Positions 38,301 to 49,325 of a stretch of DNA of 64,000 bases are shown piece by piece. Made by a program: the position numbers and the translations under genes. Source of the stretch: Formicarius rufipectus. Its lineage: Eukaryota > Chordata > Aves > Passeriformes > Formicariidae. Under the pieces are notes generated by a model, which made no database searches, was not told where the DNA came from, and saw only the letters and a program-made list of their open reading frames with translations. Numbering within the stretch: the stretch's first letter is position 1; each line of letters starts with the position of its first letter. The stretch spans positions 838,729 through 902,728 of the forward strand of contig VXAU01003167.1 of NCBI GenBank assembly GCA_013399695.1. Direction: 5' to 3'.

Positions 38301-38522
38301 CGAGATATAAGGAAGAAAGTTTTTACAACGCAGGGCATGAAACACTGTAACAGGCTGCTCAGTGAGGTGGTAGATGCTCCATTACTGGAAACACTTACGG
38401 TCAGATTGGATGAGGCTCTGAGCAGCCTGATTTAGTGAAAGGTGTTCCTGTTTACTGCAGGGGGATTGGACTAAATGATCTTTGTAGGTTCCTTCTAACC
38501 CAAACTATTCTATGATTCTATG
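38301..38522 (+). mobile_element. CR1 LINE, 3' end fragment with canonical tail
   Basis: Plus-orientation CR1 3' end reading GATATAAGGAAGAAAGTTTTT, GAAACACTGTAACAGGCTGC, GAGGTGGTAGATGCTCCATTA, GAGCAGCCTGATTTAGTG, GGGGATTGGACTAAATGATC and CCTTCTAACCCAAACTATTC. It closes in ATTCTATGATTCTATGG, the diagnostic avian CR1 octamer tail. The GGTCAGATTGGATGAGG and GAGCAGCCTGATTTAGT phrases mark a different subfamily from the copies at 49.1 and 54.8 kb. It is 5'-truncated and inactive. Confidence 0.95.
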
Positions 38523-39245
38523 GTATCTGGGTAGTGTTGAAGCACTTCATAATGTTTATTTCACTAGTCAGAATAAAGTCTGTAGCTTCTGCATACTGAA
38601 GACAGGTTTTCTTAACAGCTGGACTCACAGGGATAGCCCCTTTCTAAGAACCATTATCAGTAAAAGAGGAGCCAAAGAAATGAAGAAGGTGGTTTAATCT
38701 GATCTAAATCTGATCAGGTGGGAGGTTGAAGCTTTGGGCATCCAGTGCTAGCCTTTACATTCACTTCCTCTTCATCCATGAAGAAGTTATTTTCTTAGAA
38801 GTCTGTATAGTCTGCTTTTAAAGAGCCTTCCTAATTTGAATAATTTAAAATAGGAAATGAAGGACCTTAGAGGCTTTAGGATCTTAATTCTAGCATTTAT
38901 AAAGTACTTTGAAGAAAATGGACAATAATCTTTTTCTAGGCTTAAATACTGTCCATGTAAGTAAACAGAGATTTTTATCCATTCACAATTGCTTTGAGTA
39001 TCATCTTTGCTTTAATCTCCTATTTTCAATGAGAACTATCTGTTTCTCATTTATTCAAATTGTTGTTAGTGTAATTATTTGCCATCAAGATAACATTTGC
39101 TGGAGATTATTTATGGAACACTTTGTTATTTGATAAGAAAGGTATATTAATGAGTGTTCAACACCTAGCTTTCCACATATCTGTAAAAAGGAAGTTGACA
39201 AAATTAAAATATGATTTGTACCCTCAGCATAGCTTAATAAACTTT
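38523..39245. other. unassigned stretch between two CR1 copies
   Basis: AT-rich DNA with no recognised feature. Confidence 0.45.
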
Positions 39246-39390
39246 GAATCACAGAATAACAGAATATTCTGAGTTAGAAGGGACCCACAAGGATCCTTCC
39301 TTATCCGGCTCTTTAGTGAATGGCCCATACAGGGATCAAACATACAACCATGGGTTATTATTACCATGTTATTTGCACCATGCTAAACTG
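39246..39390 (-). mobile_element. CR1 LINE, 3' end fragment
   Basis: Minus-orientation CR1 tail. The plus strand shows AATCACAGAATAACAGAATA, TTCTGAGTTAGAAGGGACCC, ACAAGGATCCTTCC, a gap, then GGGATCAAACATACAACCAT and GGGTTATTATTACCATG. The second half matches the CR1 tail type that carries a tRNA-like phrase (GGGATCGAACCCACAACC...TTAGCACCATGCT), so this is a distinct CR1 subfamily. A deletion removes the middle. Inactive. Confidence 0.85.
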
Positions 39391-40059
39391 CTTGTATCGT
39401 TGACTTGGTAGTAAGTGAAAGAAGAGGGTGTTTTTTTTGTTTTGTTTTCCCTTTTGTTCCAAGTGCTACATGAAATATTAATATGGCTTTAGAATCCAGG
39501 TTAGTTTAATGTAGTCCATGAAGTTTAGATGGAAACAAAATAGCATGGCCAGTTGCTACTATCATAATTTTCAGAACCTGCCAAAATCTGTCATCAAGTT
39601 GAGCAGCTCAAGTCATTAGCAGGTTGAGCTAACACCTTTTCCACACCTCTCGCACCCAGTCACCCAGTGTCTCTGTTCAATGAGAAAACAGTGTAGTAGA
39701 AGAAAGAAGACAAGGAGATTAAAGCAGGCCCAATTAACAGTTACCCAAATGGATGTGTCTTTTGGATTAGTCTCATGGTGCAAATAGTCAAATTTATCAC
39801 AGCATTTTTCTCCCATGTGTTTAAAAACCTCTGTGACAAACATACTTACTGCTGATCAACTCTGTAAGAGCCAGACTTGTATGGAGAGCTCTGAAAGCAG
39901 AGTCACTGCAGTGCAATAGTCAGGAGGGAGTGCAGAACTGTGCTCAGAGAGATAAGGATAAATATCTTAGTTTTACGTCAAGAGCCATCTCTGTAAAATT
40001 CTTAAGTCAGTCTGATCTGTGCATCATACAAAACTCCCAGAGTAGGTCTGAAATAAGAC

Positions 40060-40091
40060 AAAAAAAAAAAAAAAAGGGGGGAAAAAAGGGG
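40060..40091. repeat. compound A16-G6-A6-G4 tract
   Basis: A pure purine compound homopolymer: A at 40060-40075, G at 40076-40081, A at 40082-40087 and G at 40088-40091. One of several A-to-G or T-to-C/G abutting homopolymers in the window (also 41834-41855 and 54788-54806). Confidence 0.9.
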
Positions 40092-41331
40092 ACAGATTTT
40101 TATTTTCTTTGATTTGGTATCTCTGAGCTTGCACTGTTTTACCTCAATTCTTCACTCTCTGAGCAGGACCTGAGTCTTCAGCTCTTGATAAGAGAATGTC
40201 ACTATATTTGGCTCTAAATTTGACTACAAGCCGTCATAAAGTGAAACTGCCAAATGTTTTTTAGCCACGTGTGGCTGAAACCCAGCAAAGAGCTAATCTG
40301 TGGCTGTTACATTGAACTCAAAGGGTAAAGCTTAATAGCTTCCCTTGAGACCTTGTAGCAAGCCTGACCTGTTTTCTGCATTTCTACCTTTACTTTATGC
40401 CTGGCTTTGTAGGTGTTTCTACTGCCTCTAGCTCTCATAACTCTCAAAAATTAGGCCTATGTTTATCTCCCACGTTAAATGCTGCTGCCACCTTTTTCTG
40501 TAACCTTGAGAAATCCTTGCAATGTTCTGTAAAACAAAAACCAGCAAATGAAAATGTGGGTTTTGTGTGTGTTTGTTTGTTCTAGCAAGCATTTTTCAAA
40601 TGCATGGCACTAAGTTAGCATAGTAGCGTTCAAATTGTAAGAATGCAGCCTCAGAAACACTTGATGGCAAAGAGAACCAGCTGTCTTAAATAATGCAGAT
40701 TTTTGTGCATCTTGAAGCATTTAATGCAAGTGAATGAGCTGTCAGAAATATGCCTCAGAAATACCTAGCCTTAGTTAAAATCCTTGCCTTCTAATTCTGA
40801 TTCTATTTACTTAACAAGAGTCTCTGTTCTCCCAGCTGCTGTGAATGCTGTTACTTACCAGGCTGTGATGCTCCAGAGTGTTAATATCCACCAATTACGC
40901 AGCATTAGTCAGCTCCTGAGTGGGCACACTGCAGATGATGAAGGCAAACAGGGAAGAATTTGAGTGTCTCTCCAATCACAGGTATTACTCTTTGCTTGAA
41001 GCAGGTAAAACAGGACTGTAGTTCCATACTGGATTAGTATCCATGAAAGAGGAATGTCAAGCCTTCTCTTGTGCCTTTTTTTTTCTCATTTCATGTGCAA
41101 AACCAAGAGACCCCTCCTGCTGCCTACCTGATTTTTTCAAGATCTTTTCAGAATCTGGAATAACCTCTCTACTATAATCTAGTCTATCACATTAACAATT
41201 GTCTGAAGAAACTAGGGTTTTGATTAGCCACAAAGTGTGGTTCTTACTCTCCTTAAACCTGTGGTTTTTCACTTCCTTTATTTTTTTTAGGCCTTTTTTT
41301 CCGCCGGGCNGTGTTTTTATAGTTCTTTTTT

Positions 41332-41355
41332 CCCCCCCCCCCCCCCCCCCCCCCC
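41332..41355. repeat. poly(C), 24 bases
   Basis: Twenty-four consecutive C (G on the minus strand), preceded by T runs and followed by ACACACAC. A long pure C/G homopolymer is uncommon in AT-rich DNA. It can form i-motif or G-quadruplex structures and is difficult to sequence. An ambiguous base lies 22 bases upstream at 41310, in CCGCCGGGCN. Confidence 0.92.
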
Positions 41356-41833
41356 ACACACAAAATGGATGCCCTAATGAACAGTTGCCTGAGATCACAT
41401 GTAGTCAAGGGACATGTGGACCAGTTAACCCAAGGCAAATAGAGCTATCCTGATTTTTGACAAGCAGTAAAGCCATCACGTGACTTGAGTACAGCTTGGG
41501 GCTGTCCCAAAGCGCACTTGGATGAGTCAGGGCTATGTTTCTTGCTTGATCAGATGTCTGTCTTTCAGCGTGCAACATGCTTCTTTCACTGGCTTTCAAA
41601 TGCATGGTTGGCTGCTTTCTCAGAAGCTGCCAAGCTACCTTTTTTTCTGGTTCAAGTCAATACCTGCAGTATTTCCTCTTTGATCATGTACCTATAACCT
41701 CTGCTGAGAGTCCCTATGACTGTCGGAACAGGACTTCTGTAACCTTCAAGCAAAAAAAATGGAACCCATTAGAACAGCAGACAGAGCATAATTGATTTAT
41801 TTAGAGGGGTTTTTTAGTAACAATCTCCTGATC

Positions 41834-41855
41834 TTTTTTTTTTTTTTTTTGGGGG
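41834..41855. repeat. T17-G5 tract
   Basis: Seventeen T followed by five G. A compound homopolymer with no associated gene. Confidence 0.9.
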
Positions 41856-42227
41856 AAAGCACTTTAAAGGGAGGTGCTGCTTTTGACTCTGTGTATTCAG
41901 GCAGTGAGCCACCAGGTCCATCACAGCAGGATGGGTCCATCCCATTTCACCAGAGAGGAAAACTGCAGCAAAGAAAATAAAACTATTTGTCCAAAAGTCA
42001 CATAGGAGAGAACCTGAGCATTAACCATGAGATTGTTCTTTCTCATAGTATATTTTCTTGGGCAGAGCAGAAGCTTGGGATCTATCCAGGCAACCTAGGG
42101 AATTTTCCAGGCTATTGCAGGTGAGTGCTTGGAGAAGGTCTGAAAGGGGTAGCAGGTCATGTCAGGCACTGTTTTGTATCAATGGTTTGATCCTCTGAAT
42201 TTTTAAAAATAATGATGTTCTGCTTGC

Positions 42228-42317
42228 AAAAAAAACCCCAACACAAACACAAGCAAAACAAACAAACAAAAAACAACCCCCCCCCAACAAACAAACAAAC
42301 AAAACCAAAAACACCAC
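42228..42317. repeat. A/C-rich low-complexity block with (CAAA)n
   Basis: Strand-asymmetric stretch with almost no G or T, including CAAACAAACAAA runs and a C9 run. The open frame crossing it (Lys/Asn/Pro/Thr/Gln-rich) is a composition artefact. Confidence 0.88.
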
Positions 42318-45300
42318 ATCAGGAGCTTGAATCACTGGGGACAGAGCAAAGAGCTTGCAGCAGTAGTTCTGAGAGGTCCAAATGGTTCATTCATTTCTGC
42401 AAGATAGCTGGCTAGTAATGGTAATTTCAATGTCAGACTTGTTAGCAGTTTCATTCCTAATGAAAGACCTGGCTTTACAGATAGCTTTACTGGATAACTT
42501 TCCCAATAAAACCCTACTAATGGAATCACAGTTATACTAGCTAAAAAGTGCTAGAGCTAGCATAGTTTACAGTGGTTCAATGTGTGAAATGAGCTATACT
42601 GACAAAAGCACTTTTGTACAATATAACTGCTTCTATGGTATCCAGCAGATTTGTGGCAATGGATTAAAACTAGACGGTCGAAGGGGTTACTGCCCACAAC
42701 ATGATTTATGTCCATTTTTCTGCCTAGCAGTATCTGTCAGGAAGGTGCAGAAGGATGCCTGGGTCATCTAGTTTTAATGTGTTGCCACAGATGTGTCAGT
42801 ACACAAACCCAGGTCTTTAGGCAGCATCCTAATTATTTTTACAAATCAGATGGGTACCTTTCTATTTAACCAGTAAAACTGATCCTGCTAAAATTTTTCA
42901 CATGGTTTTATGTATGGAGTTGCCCCTAGGTTTTCATGATATACTGGCACATGGACTTGTACCTGGCATATTTTCTTGATGTCAGAAGTTATATTACTTT
43001 TCCTGACAAAGAAACACATAAATCAAGAAACATGGCAGAGCTACTGAGTACATTTGAGCTATACTCTGGAGCTCTATCAACACGGTAATCTGAGCATTTG
43101 TGTAGTACACTGCATGTAGCATTTCAAGTAAGCAAAAAACACAGCCTCTGCCTGTACTGTATATAGAAGAATTTGCAACTACATTGCCATCTAAATCCCA
43201 CTCAGCTATTCTGATTATTTACCTAACATTGAGTAGATATGCCTGAAATTTTGAGTAAAAATACAAAGCTGTCTATCAAGGGCTGAAGAAAGCAGTGTGA
43301 AAACAACATTTGTGAATTTGGTGTTTCAGGATGAATGTTTGGATTTGCATATTCACAGAGCTGAATGAAAATTGTCTTCACATGCTCTGTACCGATTTTG
43401 TTCTTCAAGCTGCTTTCCAAAGAAAACAAATTTTCTGTCTTCTGTTACAGAAAGGCATTTGGTGAGTGCCTGTACTTTATGACTGGTTTGAAGATTTCAA
43501 ACCTGGTTCCCAGTGTACCCTTTTGCCTCTGTTATATACCAACCTGAATCTGCTTTCCCTCCTTTGAATCACAACACTAATTGAATCTAAATTACTTCTC
43601 CTTATATTCTCTTAAATGTTCTGCTCTGCAAGTCCAGAGGTAATGCACAAATGCATTCTCCTTAGGCTGAAACTGAAAGACCTCAGTACAACTCTGCCTC
43701 TTCCCATGTTTTTGCAAGTGTTAGTCCAAGAGACCGATGTAGAAATAAGGACCAACACACCCCAATAATGAATAGTTGTGTCACTGAGGAAAAAAACAAG
43801 GCTGTATCACCAGGGTATCATCCTGTTTCTTCACCAAGTTGTAAGCAATAGTCCTGGGCTCATGAGCCATGTCAGTCAGAGCTTCCACTGTCAAGAGAAG
43901 TACTCTTTTTTTATTCACCTTCAGGGATGCATCTGTACATTCCTTTATTTATGATAAAATAATAGTTTTCCATAAGTTGACTTCCCATCTTACCTTCCAT
44001 CAAAGCAGCATGTGCACAAAAGAAAACTGCTTTATTTGCTAATGCATAATGCTAGGATTTGAGAGCTATATATTCCTACCCTGCTTTTACCACAGGTTTG
44101 GTAGATTATCAACAGTGTAATAATAAATTGAACTCCTGTGGTTGTTGTCAGAGGAAGGGAAAGTACTACTGGCCTTATGTTTCCTAAAGTGTGTCTTTGG
44201 ACATTGATTATGTATGTTGCAGAGTGTTATGCTGCTAGCTTTTGTCAAAAATGAAAATAGAAAACAAATTACTTGCTCAAGCAGCCATTTAATTTAAAAA
44301 CATTTTCTTAAACAGTCTGACATTTTATTTAATATGTGCTTTTATTTTTATTTTTTTTTATAGCAGCACAGGCATGAATTACAAAATACATTTCTGAAAC
44401 AGAAAATACAGAGCTTTAGTGTGCAAATGTTTGAAGTGCATGACTTTCATTAGAAAATTCATTTAGTGGGGTGAAATCCTAACTGTGTTAAAATCAACAA
44501 GGCTTTTGCCATTTGTTCCAGTGGGCTATTAAATTTTCAACCAAGAATAGTGTACCAGACTGGGTGCAACCTCCCCAGCTTCTCTGTGGTTTTAGAATTA
44601 TATCCAGGCAGAGTTGGAATAGATGGAGAATAGCTCTTAACTCTGACTTTGAAAATGCTTGGTAATTCCCATAGCAGTTGTTATGTGTGAACTGGTGTTT
44701 ATTCTCATTTTAGGAGTAAGAAAATTGAATAGAATGCCCCAGTTGTCCAAAATTGCTCAGAAAGAGTCAAAAAATTTAGGGACAAAACTCTGACTAGTTG
44801 TGAATTCTGGCTATTCAGTTTTTCTTGACTCAAGAACTGAAAGAAAGGATTGATGCCTTTCAGTGCCAGAAAGGCTGGAATCTGCCTGTAACCCTCAGAA
44901 GATATGAATAGCACATTGAAGCATGGTGTACATTTCTCTCTAGTACTGATTTCCTAGTTTGCATCACCCCTGTTCATTCTGTCTTGAGTCTATTTGCTGT
45001 TTCTCTGATGCCCATGGTCCAATTTTTAGAGGTCTTGTATGGATTTAGAACTGAAAGTCTACAGCAACTTGCTTGGTAGTAGGCATAAGTGATGGATTTG
45101 AAATGCAGCAAGGTTAGAAAACTGTAATGTTGTGTATATATATAAGTAACAACTGTGAGCAATAGAGGGTTGTTTGCTCTCTGCCCTTGGAAGTGGGATG
45201 GAGGTGTCTGTAAAAACAATAGAAATTATAGGTTAAACTGTACAGAAAATGCATTGTTTCAAATCCACTTTTAGCAGACAGACCAAAAAGCTTTTCTTTC

Positions 45301-46288
45301 ATCAATTAGACTTTTTTTTTCCTTTAAACCTCTCTGAAGTATCCATTTACACTCTAACCTTGTAATGCATAATGCACAAGTCTCAGAAGGTCACAGCTGG
45401 GTGGAGTGACTAGGTTTTCATTTGTTGCTTTGAGAGAGTTTGCAGCTTGTGCTATATCTGAATCTTGTAGGAAGAGTAAGTATTTAGAAAGCCTCCAGAG
45501 CCAAAGCTTTGAAGCTCAAAGAACTGCTGAGGTCTCCCAGTTTTCAGAATAGAACGATGCCTTGACAACTGCCACCTCTGGATTATTTTGCTGAAATGTT
45601 ACATGAGGCCAGCTGAAACAGCTTTGTGAAAAGCAGAATCTTAAACAGAGCTTCCTCAGTTAGGATCTATTGTCTGCGAGGCTCGTCAGTATTGAAACAC
45701 TTTTTGTCCATTGGTCTGTAACAAAATCTCCTGCTCATGGTATTGACTGTGGCTTTAGGAAGTGCTGCCGGAACTGCAGTTCCTGTAAAGAAAGACAGCT
45801 CAATCCCTGAGTGTAGCATTAGGAGGTTCATGATGGAAATGTGCTCCTCACAGTAAGTTTACATTTTTTCCCCCTTAGCAAATTGTAAGTTTCTGAGCCA
45901 AAAAGGGAGGAGAGAGAATCACAAACCTATAACTCAGGGTAAATTAAAGCAGATCCATATGGTTAATCTGTCAGCTACTACTTTCCCCTCCCATCTGGCA
46001 ATAATCAATACCAGGCATAATGTAAGTATGTGTATGCATGTGTGCATGAGTGCGTTCTGCACTTCCGTTCCATTCTGAAATCCCATCTGTACTTCTTTAG
46101 GGAGTTGCTTGGGTGATGTCGCTTACCAGCATTCCACACTTGCAGTGTTGCTGTGCTCCACAGTGATATATTTCATGCGTTTGGCTGTGACAATGTAGAA
46201 TGAAAAGCTCTGCCAGAAATGCAGTTGAATCCCTCAAGTCTATGGAGGCCATCACATGCAGGGGAACACAGGCCTGCATGCGTGCGTG

Positions 46289-46306
46289 CACACACACACA
46301 CACACA
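46289..46306. repeat. (CA)9 microsatellite
   Basis: Nine CA units preceded by GTGCGTGCGTGC-type alternation (GCATGCGTGCGTGCA) and followed by AAACAAACAC. The alternating purine-pyrimidine stretch is potentially Z-forming and length-polymorphic. Confidence 0.9.
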
Positions 46307-47377
46307 AACAAACACAAACAAGATCACTCTCTCTTTGTCGTTCAGTCACTGGATTTAATGTTTATCATCATGGGGAACACTCTTATCCTATTTAAGCCTG
46401 TCTAGATGGCTCTAGAATTTCAGGCAAATACCCAACTGAGAAAATGTAATCCAATAGTACTTTGTTTTAGGGAGCTGTTGAATGGGGATGGAGAAGACCA
46501 GGTCTGTTTTAGCTATTAACTTTTTCATGTTCATCATGCTGATTGCCTTTTCCTTCTTCAGTAGCTATTCTTGTTCCCTTATGTGCTCTTGCTGGAGGAA
46601 AAGAACTCTCTGGTTTTGAAAGGCAATTAAGTAATACCTTCTGAACACAGAGGTACAGAAACAGGGATCATGGTGCATTCATCTCTAATCACTTCATCAT
46701 CTTAAGAAAGGACTACTAGAAATTGTAGCAAAGGTGTAATATTCCTTTTGAATTTCTGTCATGGAATTGTTCCAGACATTTGAGTTACTACATAAATACA
46801 TCTATAAATAATAAATTTTTGAAGGCAGCATACTAGGAATAGCTGAGTTGTGTGGTGATGAATTTATGGTGAGCTAAGCGAGTTGTCCAAGAGAGAACTG
46901 AAAACTGAATTAAAATAACCTTTGCTTCTCTCTTCCCCTCCCACCTGCATGCCATATTCCATGGAAAGAATCATCACTTTTGACAATAGAGTGCACATTA
47001 TGTTAGGTATTTGCTTGACAGAGAATAAAGTAAAGTGTGCTGCGGTAAGGCAATTGAATGTATGTTGTAAAACATGATAGATTTGAAGGTCAATGGATCC
47101 AGCATTCAATCTAGCAAGCAATCTATCCAGCTTGATTTATCTGTCAATATTTAGAGCCAGTCAATATTTTCTTTCATGAAGGAACATTTGTACTTAAAAA
47201 TGTTGTTTAACTACATTAGTTTCACTTGCAGAACAAAAACATTTGACAAAAAATTCATATATTCTGATTCTGTACTGAAATGTTAAGTCACTCCATATCC
47301 TGGTATGAATACTTTACCATGGGCTAAGATACCTCCCACTTTATACTATTTTAATAAAAAACCCAAATGTAACCAAC

Positions 47378-47394
47378 AAAAAAAAAAAAACCCC
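47378..47394. repeat. A13-C4 tract
   Basis: Thirteen A followed by CCCC and AAAACC. Simple sequence only. Confidence 0.85.
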
Positions 47395-48807
47395 AAAACC
47401 GAAAACAGAGCAAAGAATGTAAGAAATGTCAAATTACCAAACCTTTAGGAGGTAAATTTTCTGCTTCAAGGAAGTGTTTTTAGCATCCACATCACAGAAA
47501 TTGCTGAGCAATTATCTATTATTAGTAAGTTTTTAAACTATTTTTATGTAGTGTCCAAGTTAAACCTGTAGTACCTATGGCTTAGTTGCAGAACAGTAAA
47601 CAGGCAAGCCTTGGTTTCTCTCATCTTTCTAATCCATATAAGAAAAGGTCTGCTCATGGGGATTACGTTAAGTGACCAGAAGACTAAGCTCATTTTCTCC
47701 ATTTTTATTTTAAAATTGGAGCAGAATGTATATTGAGTTGGCACACTCCCCCTCCTGCACCCCATGCCCCCAAGCTCCAGCAATAAAACCCAAAACCCAG
47801 AACTATACACTATCTTATTTAACTCCTTTTAGGCACTGGCTGAGCACAAAGGAAACATAAACTTTGGAAAGACAATGAAAAAAATAAAAACTCTATTTTT
47901 GGACACTAAAAGTGATTCCTAGGAATAGTTGCACTGGGTTTGCAGTGAACTCTGTGGGTTGACCTTCTGCAGTGAGGCTTGAGGTGTACTTGGTAAAGCA
48001 CTCATTGCCAGCAACAAGAGGATGGGTAAGATACAATACAGTTGGAACAGGAGATGCACTGGAGAAAAGACAGTTGTGGAGCTCTGAGCATGCCAGTTAG
48101 TGTACACAGATTAAATACAGTATTGTAATTATTGATTTGTAATCTGAATTGGAAAAGAAATGCAGTCCCTAACTGCTCTAGCCTTGGTATGGTGAGTGAC
48201 TAGAGTGACAATAGATCTCAGGCTTTGTATAAAAGGCTCATTTCTTACAATAAACAATGAAATGGTGCCCTTCTCCCCTCTTTCTAGCATGCACAGAGAA
48301 AACAACACTTAAAACGCTCTTGCTATGCTAGATTTTTTTTTTCTGAAGGCATTTATCCTATTACTGGAAAAAAATCTCAGTCAATAATTCATGGAAAACA
48401 CCCATAGTTCACTTTCTGACCTTCCATTTTGGTAATAGATCTCCCTCCAACTCTCATAGGGCATGAATGAAGTGTTTTATCTGGTGCACAGGATAGAAGC
48501 CTTCTGTCATGGAAAAAAGGTCTGTTATTTGAGTTATATATCAGAATGGCATATAAACCCTTATATGAATCATACAGTATTGTCTGTTGTTTAGGGTGGG
48601 GTTTTTTTGAAAGTAAAATTTAATACACGACAAAATAGGTGGTTTGTGTAATTTTTTTGACTACATAAATTTATGTCTATGGTGAAATAATTTTAAAAGA
48701 TGAGAGGAAAATTCCGTGTAATGCAAATATTGCTGTTATTCAGCAACATGTACCTTTATCAGGATTATCATTGCAGGTGATTTTCCTCTTCCTACAATAT
48801 ATTCCAG

Positions 48808-48835
48808 ATGTGGAGTTACTTTAAAGAAATGGCAG
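48808..48835 (+). other. splice-site-bounded 28-base candidate microexon
   Basis: The segment is preceded by TTTTCCTCTTCCTACAATATATTCCAG (acceptor AG at 48806-48807) and followed by GTAAGA (from 48836), giving a CAG|GTAAGA donor. The frame starting at its first base reads MWSYFKEMA plus one base. Evidence is limited to the splice signals. The length is not a multiple of three and no protein match is known to me. Such pairs occur by chance in 64 kb. Confidence 0.13.
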
Positions 48836-49091
48836 GTAAGAACTGATGTCAATTCTATTATTAGACACCTGTTCTATGATTAAAAATTATATATATATAA
48901 GAAATTCAATCTTTATAAAAAGACATAAGTAATTAAAAAATCAGAGTGAAATACAAGTGTGACTTGAGTTTATCATGCTATCAGCATATTTTATAGTGAG
49001 CTGAAAATCTATGTATAAAGAATTATCCATAATTGCTAAAAAAGATGTATTATTTTCATTGTCCTGGGTTAGTAAAATTCTAGACATGGCA

Positions 49092-49325
49092 AACAAGGAA
49101 GTTCCACCTGAATATGAGGAAAAACATCTTTATTGTGTGGGTAACCAAGCACTGGAACTGGTTGCCCTGAGAGATTATGAAGCCTCCCTCACTGAAGATA
49201 TTCAAGATCTCTCTGACCCCAATCCTGTGCAAAGTGCTCTAGGATGATCCTTCTCAAGCAGGGAGGTTGGGTGAGATGAACCACCATGGTCCCTTCTACC
49301 TTAGCCATTCTGTGATTCTGTATGG
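49092..49325 (+). mobile_element. CR1 LINE, 3' end fragment
   Basis: Plus-orientation CR1 reading AAGGAAGTTCCACCTGAATA, TGAGGAAAAACATCTTTATTG, TGGAACTGGTTGCCCTGAGA, CTCACTGAAGATATTCAAGA, GTGCTCTAGGATGATCCTTC, AGCAGGGAGGTTGGGTGAGAT and TTCTGTGATTCTGTATGG as tail. The 78-codon open frame starting upstream at 49011 runs into this repeat and is not a gene. It belongs to a subfamily close to the 54.8 kb copy. Truncated and inactive. Confidence 0.95.

Larger units (their letters stand above)
39391..48807. other. unassigned non-coding stretch
   Basis: About 9.4 kb with no recognised gene, LTR, SINE or CR1. Simple-sequence tracts inside it are listed separately (40060, 41332, 41834, 42230, 46289 and 47378). 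The interval 43980-44340 is evenly AT-rich with few runs and is a possible but unproven conserved non-coding block. Confidence 0.45.

Noticed and set aside
43441..43461. Exon between a good acceptor (TTCTGTTACAG) and GTGAGT
   Set aside because: The enclosed segment would be only about 11 bases, too short to support.
49011..49247. 78-codon open frame as a gene
   Set aside because: Its second half is the CR1 3' end at 49092-49325 read through in one frame.
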